In this document: positions 54,952 to 62,832 of the stretch, piece by piece
Position numbering within the stretch: position 1 is the stretch's first letter
Layout of the letters: each line of letters begins with the position of its first letter
Program-made: the position numbers and the translations under genes
The notes under the pieces: generated by a model
What the model saw: only the letters and a program-made list of their open reading frames with translations
The model's database searches: none
Told to the model about the DNA's origin: nothing
Source: Cytobacillus sp. NJ13
Lineage (GTDB): Bacteria; Bacillota; Bacilli; Bacillales; Cytobacillaceae
Direction: 5' to 3'
Assembly (NCBI GenBank): GCA_030348385.1
Contig: JAUCFP010000006.1
Coordinates: 4,243,501 to 4,307,500 of the forward strand
Length of the DNA: 64,000 nucleotides

Positions 54952-55572
54952 ATGGGGGAGGAACACCAATACCTATTTATTGATTTTGAGTTTACCATGC
55001 CTGAGAAAGGCAGTGCTTTCAGAGGGTTTTTTCCGGAAATTATCGAAGCGGGAATTGTATCAGTCATCAGCAATCAAGTTTGTGAAGAGTTCTCTTCATA
55101 TGTAACTCCTGTCCGGTTTCCGATATTGTCCGAGCGCTGCAAATCCTTTCTGCATATAACACAGGAACAGGTAGACCAGGGCATCGATTTTCTTGAACTG
55201 GTGAAAAAAATGATGGATATGAACAGGAACCGTCCATGCACGATCGTTACGTGGGGAAATATGGATATGAAGGTGCTTAGGAATAATTGCAGCCAGGCTG
55301 GAGTTGATTTTCCGTTCAGAGGCAGGGAAGTGGATCTTTCGATGGAATATAAGCGTTTTTTTGGGGACCAAAACCAGACAGGATTATGGAAAGCCGTTCA
55401 AGAATATGGTAAGGAAGGAACAGGAAAACATCACCGAGCTTTAGATGATGCCTTAACGACTTACAATATTTTCAGATTGGTAGAAAAAGATAAGAAGTAT
55501 CTGCAGAAGCCGGAACCTACTACAATTGGCGATCGGGTGGACTTCTCGAAACTGTTTAATAAATTTGCCTGA
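54952..55572 (+). CDS. kapD: KapD, DEDDh 3'-5' exonuclease, sporulation inhibitor
   Basis: 206-residue DnaQ-like exonuclease domain protein. Catalytic motifs: D11-F-E13 in FIDFEFT, the Asp in WGNMDMKVL, and HHRALDDA. In B. subtilis KapD inhibits the KinA pathway to sporulation. AGGTGAAAAC precedes the ATG. It converges with kapB, as in B. subtilis, where kinB lies next to kapB; kinB is not in this window. Confidence 0.9.
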   Translation: MGEEHQYLFIDFEFTMPEKGSAFRGFFPEIIEAGIVSVISNQVCEEFSSYVTPVRFPILSERCKSFLHITQEQVDQGIDFLELVKKMMDMNRNRPCTIVTWGNMDMKVLRNNCSQAGVDFPFRGREVDLSMEYKRFFGDQNQTGLWKAVQEYGKEGTGKHHRALDDALTTYNIFRLVEKDKKYLQKPEPTTIGDRVDFSKLFNKFA

Positions 55573-55607
55573 CAAGCCAAACCCATCAGAACGATTTGGC
55601 TTGTTTT
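55572..55607. terminator. Bidirectional terminator kapD/kapB
   Basis: ACAAGCCAAA pairs with TTTGGCTTGT around a 13-base loop, then TTTC. Confidence 0.82.
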
Positions 55608-55611
55608 CATT

Positions 55612-55992
55612 TTACTTAAAATAATCCTTTTCCAATGAGTCAAGATTCCTTATGCTTTGTTCTGCCCAGGGAGAAGAATCTCCTTCCAGCTCCGTTTTCA
55701 TTTTATCCAAAGCTATTTGCAGCGAATCCTTATAATCTGGCATTTCATCTTTAAAGGGCTTTACCATCTGCTTAGGCACATTGGTCTGCTCTCTGTATGC
55801 AAGCGCACGGCGCTCATGGAAAAGCATCACGTCCGCCTCTTTTGGATTATGCAAATCGCCCTGCATTGGATGCTTTAAGACCGCCAGCACTCTGACCAGG
55901 TAATGCTGTGGCCGGATATCTGTAACTTCCCCGATATATTTGCCTGTTTTATAGATGGCTGTTACTTTGTCGCCGATCATTACTTCTGCCAA
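55612..55992 (-). CDS. kapB: KapB, kinase-associated sporulation protein
   Basis: 126-residue protein whose RVLAVLKHPMQGDLHNPKEADV segment (residues about 34-55) and other parts match KapB, needed for the KinB route to phosphorylate Spo0F in B. subtilis. It has an SH3-like KapB fold and no true signal peptide. It starts with TTG eight bases after AAGGAG. Normally downstream of kinB; here it stands alone. Confidence 0.88.
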   Translation of the reverse strand: MAEVMIGDKVTAIYKTGKYIGEVTDIRPQHYLVRVLAVLKHPMQGDLHNPKEADVMLFHERRALAYREQTNVPKQMVKPFKDEMPDYKDSLQIALDKMKTELEGDSSPWAEQSIRNLDSLEKDYFK

Positions 55993-56113
55993 CCTAACCT
56001 CTCCTTTTCGTTTTTCTTTAGCCCTATTATGAAGCTTGAAAAAACAAAGTGCAAATTTTCAATAAATCAGGTAAGCTAAAAAATGATTAGTTTTTTCATA
56101 GGAGGATGAGAAA

Positions 56114-56845
56114 ATGAAGTGGCGTTTTTTAACTCCGATTCTTTTTCTAATGCTGATCCTGTCAGCATGCGGGACAAGCACTGAAAAAGAAGCGGACAAG
56201 GCAAATGGCTCTGATGCAGAAGAAAGCCAGGCAGATAACCAGGCAAGCGAAACACCGGACAGCTTTCCGCAATTAACCGAAGAAGTCCAGGGAAATGAAA
56301 GACTGGTGGAAATGCAGACATCAAAAGGGAATATTAAAATTAAACTTTTCCCGGATCAGGCTCCCAAAGCAGTTGAAAATTTCATTAAGCATAGTGAAGA
56401 TGGCTATTACGACGGCTTGATTTTCCACCGTGTCATTAAGGACTTTATGATCCAGGGCGGTGACCCTGAGGGAACCGGCATGGGCGGAGAAAGCATTTAC
56501 GGTGAAGCTTTTGAGGATGAATTCTCCAATGAGCTTTATAATATCCGCGGAGCATTATCCATGGCGAATTCTGGTCCCAATACTAACGGAAGCCAATTCT
56601 TTATTGTCCAGAACACAACACTTGATCCAAGCTTGAAAGAGCAAATGGAAAAGGCCGGTTATCCGGAAGAAATGATCAAAGCTTATGAAAAAGGCGGTAC
56701 ACCCTGGCTTGACAATAAGCACACCGTTTTTGGACAAGTTGTTGAGGGAATGGATGTAGTTGACAGCATCGCAGCAGTTGAAACAGCCGAACAGGACAAG
56801 CCTGCGGAAGATGTGGTCATTGAAAAGATCGAGGTATTAAAATAA
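56114..56845 (+). CDS. Cyclophilin-type peptidyl-prolyl isomerase, lipoprotein
   Basis: 243-residue secreted lipoprotein with lipobox LSAC and lipidated Cys at residue 19, a linker rich in Glu and Ala, then a cyclophilin domain (about 70-240). [15 protein letters not shown] contains the active-site Arg, Phe and Gln; [15 protein letters not shown] is the next conserved block. It may help fold exported proteins outside the membrane. AGGAGGATG precedes the ATG. Confidence 0.9.
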   Translation: MKWRFLTPILFLMLILSACGTSTEKEADKANGSDAEESQADNQASETPDSFPQLTEEVQGNERLVEMQTSKGNIKIKLFPDQAPKAVENFIKHSEDGYYDGLIFHRVIKDFMIQGGDPEGTGMGGESIYGEAFEDEFSNELYNIRGALSMANSGPNTNGSQFFIVQNTTLDPSLKEQMEKAGYPEEMIKAYEKGGTPWLDNKHTVFGQVVEGMDVVDSIAAVETAEQDKPAEDVVIEKIEVLK

Positions 56846-56927
56846 GAGTATAAACATTGGACTGTGTAACCATTGCTGATATAATAATTCGGGTGGACAC
56901 TGCTTTTAGCAGAAAGGATTGATTAGG

Positions 56928-57137
56928 ATGTTGCAATGGTATGTACTGTCGCTGTTTCTATATTTTCCGGAAGATAAGTCAGAATATGGCCCTGCAGCTG
57001 TAACGTTTGCCATCTTTTTAGTTGCGGCCATTCTTACTATGAGATTAATTATCCGTGTATCAAAGCGCGAAGCAGCCAAGGCGAAAGAGCTTGAAGAGCG
57101 CATCGATAGGCAAAATAGACAAGGGGGGAACAGCTGA
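56928..57137 (+). CDS. Small membrane protein with charged helical tail, unknown function
   Basis: 69 residues. One clear membrane helix (about 21-42), then a basic-acidic helix KREAAKAKELEERIDRQNRQ. The ATG at 56928 follows AAAGGA. The stop lies in the loop of a terminator. No family recognised. Confidence 0.62.
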   Translation: MLQWYVLSLFLYFPEDKSEYGPAAVTFAIFLVAAILTMRLIIRVSKREAAKAKELEERIDRQNRQGGNS

Positions 57138-57158
57138 GCGGCTGTTCTTCTTTTTTTG
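57128..57158 (+). terminator. Terminator overlapping the end of the 69-residue gene
   Basis: GAACAGC and GCTGTTC pair around TGAGCG, which holds the stop codon, followed by TTCTTTTTTT. Confidence 0.82.
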
Positions 57159-57218
57159 TTTATTGATTATATGATTGGGCAACACTAAAGACAAAATGTC
57201 TTGATGGAGGATTCAATC

Positions 57219-57788
57219 ATGAGAAAAGCGCTGATGCTTGGTTTTGTTCTTCTTCTTCTTCTGTCCGGCTGCGGGGAAGAGAACATTACGAATACGGAAG
57301 TTGAAATGTTTAATGCTGCAGGTGATTCATTAGGCACAATTAAGGTGCAGGAACAGGCGAGCGGAGTAAAATTGAGCGGGGATCTGAGCGGACTGCCGCC
57401 GGGGGAACTTGCCATCCATATACATGAAAAGGCTGAATGCGCCCCCCCTGAATTTAAATCAGCCGGAAACCATTTTAACCCGGACAATAAAGAGCATGGG
57501 CTGCTTCACCCGAAAGGCTCACATGCCGGTGATCTCCCCAACCTGATTGTTGAGGATGACGGCAAGGTTAAGATTGACTTTATGGCGCCCCAGGTTACAT
57601 TAAAAGAAGACAAAAATTCTTTGCTGACAAAGGAAGGGACCTCCATTGTCATCCATGACGGGCCAGATGATGGCATGACTCAGCCGGCTGGAGATTCAGG
57701 AGAACGCATTGCCTGCGGCCGTATTTCAAAAGATAAAGAAGAAGAAGGGCAGAAAAAAGCACAGGACGATCAATCAACAGAAGAATAA
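57219..57788 (+). CDS. sodC: Cu/Zn superoxide dismutase-family lipoprotein
   Basis: 189-residue lipoprotein (lipobox LSGC, Cys 18). The Cu/Zn SOD fold follows: HIHEKAECAPP, AGNHFNP, HGLLHPKGSHAGDLPN, and VIHDGPDDGMTQPAGDSG, carrying the metal-binding His and Asp residues and the disulfide cysteines. So dismutase activity is plausible, unlike Bacillus YojM, which is known to lack full copper binding. GGAGGATTC precedes the ATG at 57219. The C-terminus is acidic and repetitive. Confidence 0.9.
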   Translation: MRKALMLGFVLLLLLSGCGEENITNTEVEMFNAAGDSLGTIKVQEQASGVKLSGDLSGLPPGELAIHIHEKAECAPPEFKSAGNHFNPDNKEHGLLHPKGSHAGDLPNLIVEDDGKVKIDFMAPQVTLKEDKNSLLTKEGTSIVIHDGPDDGMTQPAGDSGERIACGRISKDKEEEGQKKAQDDQSTEE

Positions 57789-57793
57789 ATAAT

Positions 57794-57821
57794 TGAAGGC
57801 TTTCCTGGAAGGGAGAGCCTT
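57794..57821 (+). terminator. Terminator after sodC
   Basis: AAGGCTTTCC and GGGAGAGCCTT pair with one mismatch, followed by a short T run. Confidence 0.5.
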
Positions 57822-57887
57822 TATCACTGGGAATTTTTCCGAACGATCCGTATAATGGAGTTAAACCTTATAATGGAGGTTGGTTAA

Positions 57888-58262
57888 TTGGGAATTTTCG
57901 ATGGTTTTATCGGTAATGCATCTGAAGCGGACATTAATGAGGTTCAGAAGGAATTTTCAGCAGTCCTTGCCCCGAGTGAACAGGTTGAAAAAGCCTACAG
58001 GCTCGTCCGCGATTTATTCATTTTTACAAACAAGCGCCTGATTCTGGTGGATAAGCAAGGAATCACAGGGAAAAAAACCGAGTATCATTCCATCCCTTAC
58101 AAAAACATCACCCATTTTAGCATTGAAACTGCTGGCAGCTTCGATCTGGAGGCCGAATTAAAAATTTGGATCTCAGGATCAGACGAACCAATTGAAAAGC
58201 ATTTTAATAAAAACTTGAACATATACGAAGTGCAGAGCGTCCTTGCTGAATATGTACTATGA
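57888..58262 (+). CDS. PH-domain protein (bPH, YvbH-like)
   Basis: 124-residue cytoplasmic protein with a bacterial PH domain: RLVRDLFIFTNKRLILVDKQG, TEYHSIPYKNITHFSIET and AELKIWISG match this fold (residues about 35-120). Function unknown. It starts with TTG after AATGGAGG. A terminator follows. Confidence 0.85.
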   Translation: MGIFDGFIGNASEADINEVQKEFSAVLAPSEQVEKAYRLVRDLFIFTNKRLILVDKQGITGKKTEYHSIPYKNITHFSIETAGSFDLEAELKIWISGSDEPIEKHFNKNLNIYEVQSVLAEYVL

Positions 58263-58296
58263 ATCCCCTTGCTAGAAAAACCAAGGGGATTTTGCT
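58261..58296 (+). terminator. Terminator after the PH-domain gene
   Basis: AATCCCCTTG and CAAGGGGATT pair around CTAGAAAAAC, then TTG. Confidence 0.85.
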
Positions 58297-58352
58297 TGTA
58301 GTCTTGGTGGAGTTTTCATAAAATTAAATTATCTTAATCAAGGATGTGAGTG

Positions 58353-58886
58353 ATGATAACCAAACTCCGTTTCGAACCAAAGGAGCTGGAAATCCTCCGC
58401 TTTCTCTCCCGCCGCCTGGAGCTGCCTTTGAAAAATGAAAATCAGTATCTGCATTTAGAGAAGGGCTATGCAGGCGAGCAGCATTTTGACAGGGAGCTTC
58501 AGGACTTGCCAGACTCTTGCATTATTTTAAATGATCTATTGCTGGAAAACAGCAATACCCATTTCCAAATCGATACTCTCCTTATCGCCGGCGGCACTAT
58601 ATTTGTCTTTGAAGTGAAAAACTACGAAGGGGACTATTACATAGAAAATGAAAGATGGTATTCCCTGCTGTCCAGAACAGATATAAAAAATCCCCTCCTC
58701 CAGCTGCAGAGAAGCGAAACCCTTTTACGTGGCCTCCTTAAAGAATTAGGCTTCCACCTTTCCATTAAATCACACCTGATCTTCATTAACCCCGGCTTTC
58801 AGCTTTATCAAGCTCCTATAAACATTCCTGCAGTATTTCCTGCGCAGCTTAAACGATTTCTGGAGAAATTAAAAGCTTATTCCTAA
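58353..58886 (+). CDS. NERD-domain protein, N-terminal part (frameshifted)
   Basis: 177 residues with a nuclease-related NERD domain: AGEQHFDRELQDLP, QIDTLLIAGGTIFVFEVKNY (residues about 74-93) and the Lys-Asn motif. Intact relatives in Bacillus are about 320 residues, with a C-terminal zinc-type region. Here the frame ends with TAA at 58886, and the missing part continues in the +1 frame from 58888. AAGGA lies eight bases before the ATG at 58353. A single-base insertion would explain the split, so this is probably a broken gene, unless two subunits are made. Confidence 0.78.
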   Translation: MITKLRFEPKELEILRFLSRRLELPLKNENQYLHLEKGYAGEQHFDRELQDLPDSCIILNDLLLENSNTHFQIDTLLIAGGTIFVFEVKNYEGDYYIENERWYSLLSRTDIKNPLLQLQRSETLLRGLLKELGFHLSIKSHLIFINPGFQLYQAPINIPAVFPAQLKRFLEKLKAYS

Positions 58887-58887
58887 T

Positions 58888-59304
58888 GTGGCGAAATCCA
58901 GAAACATGAAGCTGGCCGAACAGTTATATGCCCGCTGCTTGAAGGAGAATCCCTATGTGCGAATTCCAGAATACACTTATGGCCAATTGAGAAAAGGGAT
59001 TATATGCAGTTCGTGTACTTCTTTTTTAGCCTCCTTTACTCAAGGTTACTTAGCCTGCGGGGAATGTGGATCGAAAGAAAAGGTGGATACTGCAGTACTG
59101 AGAAGTGCAAAGGAATATGCGGTCTTGTTTCCTGATAGGAAAATGACTACAAACACAATAGTGGATTGGTGCGGTGGTGTTTGTTCTAGGAAAGTGGTGC
59201 AGAGGATACTAGTGAAAAATTATGAGAAAAAGGGGAGGGGGAAAGCTTCATATTACCAAGCATGCCAATGGGAAGAAAAAGTGAATGGAGGTCAGATGGA
59301 TTAA
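58888..59304 (+). CDS. NERD protein C-terminal part (frameshifted continuation)
   Basis: 138-residue frame opening with GTG at 58888, one base after the TAA of the upstream part. It has CSSCTSF and CGECGSKEK (two Cys pairs expected to bind zinc) and the linker KLAEQLYARCLKENPY typical of the second half of Bacillus NERD proteins. No ribosome site of its own is clear, so it is likely not translated alone. Its end runs into a 52-bp tandem repeat. Confidence 0.65.
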   Translation: MAKSRNMKLAEQLYARCLKENPYVRIPEYTYGQLRKGIICSSCTSFLASFTQGYLACGECGSKEKVDTAVLRSAKEYAVLFPDRKMTTNTIVDWCGGVCSRKVVQRILVKNYEKKGRGKASYYQACQWEEKVNGGQMD

Positions 59305-59636
59305 CACCGAAATTAGAAGTGGCAAGGGAAAATGGTAATTAATCAGAGGGATTAACGCCGAAAATAGGAGCGGGGAGAGGAAAATGGTAGTTAATCAGAT
59401 GGATTAACGCCGAAAATAGGAACGGGGAGAGGAAAATGGTAGTTAATCAGAGGGATTAACTCCGAAAATAGGAACTGCAAGGGGAAAATGGTAGTTAATC
59501 AGAGGGATTAACACCGAAAATAGGAGTGGTAGTTAATCGGATGGATTATCGCCGAAAATAAGGGTTGCAAAGAGAAATGGTAGTTAATCAGAAGTATTAA
59601 CGATGAAAAAACATGAGAGAATGGTAGTTAATCAGT
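59293..59636 (+). repeat. 52-bp tandem repeat array (about seven units)
   Basis: Units start GATTAAC at 59299, 59350, 59402, 59454, 59506, 59544 and 59595, with spacings of 51, 52, 52, 52, 38 and 51. Each unit has CCGAAAATAGGA, then GGAAAATGGTAGTTAATC. The GTTAATC/GATTAAC pair at each junction can form a short hairpin. Spacer-like unique segments are absent, so this is not a CRISPR array. No gene fills 59305-59702 otherwise. Confidence 0.88.
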
Positions 59637-59662
59637 ATAGACTACCGCGATATCCCAGCACA

Positions 59663-59690
59663 TCAAAAAAGCACGGCCTCAGCCGTGCCT
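59663..59690 (-). terminator. Terminator after patB
   Basis: On the minus strand GCACGGC and GCCGTGC pair around TGAG, followed by six T. Confidence 0.88.
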
Positions 59691-59702
59691 CCACAAACAA
59701 TA

Positions 59703-60872
59703 TCACCCAAAAGCGCTTTTCAGCCTCTCCAGCCCTTCCGCCAATACTTCATGAGGGCAGGCAATATTCATTCGAACAAATCCTTCGCCCCCTGGACCGT
59801 ATTTCGGGCCTGGCTCCAGGGCGAGTTTCCCTTTTTCCAAAAGGCTATGGCGCAGTTCGGCATCAGTTAATCCCAATCCGCGGCAATCAAGCCATAGCAG
59901 ATATGTGCCATCTGGCTCCATCAGACGAATACCCGGAAGGTGTTCCCCGATAAATTCAGCAGCAGTTCTTTTATTCTCATCCAGATAATCCATTAGACCA
60001 TCGAGCCATTCCTCACCATGGCGGTAAGCTGCTTCCATGCCGATAATTCCAAAAGCGGACAGCGTGAAGAATCCTTGCTTGTGCTGTTCAGCCTGAAAAG
60101 CTTTCCGCAGCTTCTCATTGCTTATAATGGCAGCAGAAGCTTGAATCCCTGCAAGGTTCCAGGTTTTTGTGGGAGCTATGCAGGTGACCGTAAGTTCTGC
60201 AAATCGCGGATCCATTGAAGCAACGGGATAATGCTTATGGCCTTTATAAATTAAATCGGAATGGATCTCGTCGGAAAGAATAAGGCAATCATATTTAACA
60301 CATAGCTCCCCTATTTTCCTCAGTTCCTCTTCTGTCCACATTCGGCCGCCCGGATTGTGCGGATTGCAGAGCAGGAATAGTTTCACGCCCTCTTTCAATT
60401 TGTTTTCAAAATCGGCAAAATCAATTTCGTACCGGCCATTCTCGAGTTTCAGCTGAGAATTAACGACTGTGCGCCCATTCTGTTTAATCATCTCAAAGAA
60501 TGGAGTATATACCGGAGACTGCAGCATTACTTTATCCTCTTTTTCAGTAAAAGCCTGGATGGCAGTTGCGATGGAGGGAACGACTCCTGTGCTGTATAGA
60601 ATCCACTCATTTTCGATTTTCCAGCCATGCCGCTTGTCAAGCCATTGTCCGATAGATTCTGCAGTTGAATCCGGTGCATACGTGTATCCGTAGACCCCAT
60701 GAGCCATTCTGTCTTCAATGGCATTCTTTACTTCTTCAGGAGGCTGAAAGTCCATGTCTGCCACCCACATGGGCAATACATCGGATCTGCCAAAAACCTC
60801 CTTGGTCCGATCCCACTTAACAGAAGCTGTATTTTCCCTGCTGATTTTTTGATGGAAATTAAAACGATTCAA
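59703..60872 (-). CDS. patB: PatB/MalY-type cystathionine beta-lyase
   Basis: PLP aminotransferase-fold enzyme of 389 residues that cleaves cystathionine and related thio-amino acids. The PLP lysine is K236 in APTKTWN; LPMWVADMDF near the start and LCNPHNPGGRMW are the usual features. The TTG at 60872 lies eight bases after AAGGCGG; the frame is open three codons further, including a GTG that overlaps the ribosome site. A terminator follows on the minus strand. Neighbour order patB, yugE, yugF is as in B. subtilis. Confidence 0.9.
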   Translation of the reverse strand: MNRFNFHQKISRENTASVKWDRTKEVFGRSDVLPMWVADMDFQPPEEVKNAIEDRMAHGVYGYTYAPDSTAESIGQWLDKRHGWKIENEWILYSTGVVPSIATAIQAFTEKEDKVMLQSPVYTPFFEMIKQNGRTVVNSQLKLENGRYEIDFADFENKLKEGVKLFLLCNPHNPGGRMWTEEELRKIGELCVKYDCLILSDEIHSDLIYKGHKHYPVASMDPRFAELTVTCIAPTKTWNLAGIQASAAIISNEKLRKAFQAEQHKQGFFTLSAFGIIGMEAAYRHGEEWLDGLMDYLDENKRTAAEFIGEHLPGIRLMEPDGTYLLWLDCRGLGLTDAELRHSLLEKGKLALEPGPKYGPGGEGFVRMNIACPHEVLAEGLERLKSAFG

Positions 60873-60985
60873 TCCTGTCACCGCCTTTAGAATTCTTTTA
60901 TGTACTCTGACTCTATGATATGATATTGATACTAAAAATTAAAATATTGCGGCTCAATCGGCCGAATAATAAAAAGGTGATATAC

Positions 60986-61246
60986 ATGGAAATCCAGCAA
61001 ACGAATCTTTTGCTTGTCTACACCCTGGATCAGTGGGATCCATTCGGTGTGGGGCCGGGCAACTATGACACTGAAATTGCGGATTCAGTCCAAGCCGTCC
61101 ATGATCTGGATGATCAGGTGAGATTGGCCAGGAAGATTCAATCCATTTATGAATTCTCGTTCGAGGAAATCATTCCTTTGGAAAAATGCAAAGTAATCTC
61201 CGGGCGTCTTCTGGAAATCAAGAATAATGGCTCCTGTGCTATTTAG
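60986..61246 (+). CDS. yugE: YugE family protein (DUF1871)
   Basis: 86-residue soluble protein of the DUF1871 family. The motif DQWDPFGVGPGNYDTEIAD is typical, and the C-terminus IYEFSFEEIIPLEKC is helical. AAAGGTG precedes the ATG at 60986. Function unknown. Confidence 0.83.
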   Translation: MEIQQTNLLLVYTLDQWDPFGVGPGNYDTEIADSVQAVHDLDDQVRLARKIQSIYEFSFEEIIPLEKCKVISGRLLEIKNNGSCAI

Positions 61247-61248
61247 CA

Positions 61249-61292
61249 TAAAAAACGGCTGCTCTCAGACCTTGGGGGCTGCCGTTTTTATT
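61249..61292. terminator. Terminator between yugE and yugF
   Basis: AAAAACGGC pairs with GCCGTTTTT around a long loop; both strands can use it. Confidence 0.75.
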
Positions 61293-61305
61293 CACAATAA
61301 ACTTC

Positions 61306-62154
61306 CTATACACTCTCCTGTACCCGAACGGTATTCATAAAACTCCTGATGTGCTGAAGAACATCTTCCGGCCGTTCTTCCGGCACGAGATGCCCGGTAT
61401 CCTTTAAGACCACCAGCTTGGAATTTTTTAAATCCTTATTGAGCCGTTTGCCGATATGAAGCGGGACGACTCTGTCATGTTCTCCCCAAATTAAAAGACA
61501 CGGCGTTTCTATTTTCTTCAATGCAGCGGCAGGCATATCGCCTTCCCTGTCGCGGATCATCCTGGTTAAGGCTCGGAAAATATCGTCTTCTAAAAATGGC
61601 GACAAATATCCGTAGAGCATTTCATCATCAATCATGGAATGATCGTAGACAACATTTTTTAAATTCTGCTTTACCCCTGAGCGCTGAAGATATAATTTAA
61701 CATACAGATGAAAGAAAGGTATGTAGCTTGAAAAGATGATATGCGGCTTCATTCGCTTCATATATCCGGAACTGCACAGCAATATTGCCTGGTCTACTAG
61801 ATCAGGCTTGGAGTGGGCGACATTTAAAACAATCTGGCCTCCCATGGAATGCCCTACTAAAGTAACTTTTTCAAATCCCAGCTTTTCTGATAAGCGGATA
61901 ACCGTATCCGCCAGGTTTTTGTATGAGTAGATGAACTGCTGAGATTTCCCGCTTTTTCCAAAGGGCGGCAAATCCATGGATACCACATTGAATTCCGTTT
62001 GCAGCAGAGGAATCAGCCTGCGAAAGCTAAAGGTGGATGACAGAAAACCATGCAGCAGAACCAGGGTATCCCTGGAGGACTCATGCTGGTAGTATTCATA
62101 ATAAACATCTGTTCCATTAATTGGCTCTGTTCCTGAAAAAGTCGCTTGTTCCAT
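61306..62154 (-). CDS. yugF: Alpha/beta hydrolase YugF
   Basis: 282-residue hydrolase. The nucleophile motif GHSMGG (Ser), the acid Asp in GEHDRVVP, and the His in DTGHLVPEE form the catalytic triad; the oxyanion region is LLHGFLSS. AGGAGGGG precedes the ATG. Substrate unknown. B. subtilis YugF has the same neighbours. Confidence 0.9.
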   Translation of the reverse strand: MEQATFSGTEPINGTDVYYEYYQHESSRDTLVLLHGFLSSTFSFRRLIPLLQTEFNVVSMDLPPFGKSGKSQQFIYSYKNLADTVIRLSEKLGFEKVTLVGHSMGGQIVLNVAHSKPDLVDQAILLCSSGYMKRMKPHIIFSSYIPFFHLYVKLYLQRSGVKQNLKNVVYDHSMIDDEMLYGYLSPFLEDDIFRALTRMIRDREGDMPAAALKKIETPCLLIWGEHDRVVPLHIGKRLNKDLKNSKLVVLKDTGHLVPEERPEDVLQHIRSFMNTVRVQESV

Positions 62155-62273
62155 TGGCCTGCCCCTCCTAGTCCCAGTTTTACTTTATTTTCCCCTTAAA
62201 CTTAATCTTGACACATATGATTTTAAAGAAATTAATAAATAATGAAAGTGACACATTTATTTTCCGCAGTTTT

Positions 62274-62282
62274 TGCTATAAT
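62274..62282 (+). promoter_or_regulatory. Extended -10 promoter of yugG-yugH
   Basis: TGCTATAAT at 62274-62282 is a perfect -10 box with TGn extension, about 47 bases before the yugG start. The -35 box is weak. Confidence 0.55.
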
Positions 62283-62328
62283 GTAACTATTTTATAGAGT
62301 AAATCACTAAAGGATGGGAGCTGCAAAG

Positions 62329-62832
62329 GTGAAATTAACTGAAAAGCAAATAGAGGTTTTGGAAATTTTAGAAAACAACAGTGCGCGAATCCCTGTGGAA
62401 GACATTGCAAAAATGGCTGAATTAAGTAAGGAGGAAACTGAAACTATTTTAGATAAACTCGAGGAAATGAAAGTGCTCGTGCGTTATAATTCCGTTATTA
62501 ACTGGTCAAAAGTCGACGGTCATGAAGGCGTTACAGCTATGATTGATGTGAAGGTCGCTCCAAAGCGCGGGGTAGGATTTGATGAAGTTGCACAGAGAAT
62601 TTACCGTTTTAAAGAGGTAAGGTCTGTCTATTTAATGTCCGGGGCATATGATCTTTCTGTCATCATCGAAGGCCGTTCCATGAATGAAGTTGCCCGATTT
62701 GTATCAGAAAAGTTGTCGACTCTCGATTCTGTCTTATCGACAACCACACATTTCATCCTAAAAAAATATAAGCATGACGGGACTATTTTTGAACAAAATG
62801 AAGACGACAAACGAATTGTGGTGTCACCGTAA
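62329..62832 (+). CDS. yugG: Lrp/AsnC-family regulator YugG
   Basis: 167-residue leucine-responsive regulator type. The N-terminal HTH (VEDIAKMAELSKEETETIL) and the C-terminal RAM ligand-binding domain (TAMIDVKVAPKRGVGFDEV, SVYLMSGAYDLSV) are clear. GGGAG lies eight bases before the GTG at 62329. Its stop overlaps the yugH ATG by one base, so it may control or co-transcribe the aminotransferase. Confidence 0.9.
   Translation: MKLTEKQIEVLEILENNSARIPVEDIAKMAELSKEETETILDKLEEMKVLVRYNSVINWSKVDGHEGVTAMIDVKVAPKRGVGFDEVAQRIYRFKEVRSVYLMSGAYDLSVIIEGRSMNEVARFVSEKLSTLDSVLSTTTHFILKKYKHDGTIFEQNEDDKRIVVSP

Noticed and set aside
59293..59636. Possible CRISPR array
   Set aside because: The 52-bp units are contiguous near-copies without unique spacers, and no cas gene is present in the window.
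59603..59953. Open frame of 116 residues on the plus strand
   Set aside because: It overlaps patB on the opposite strand, begins inside the tandem repeat, and has no conserved-looking sequence.
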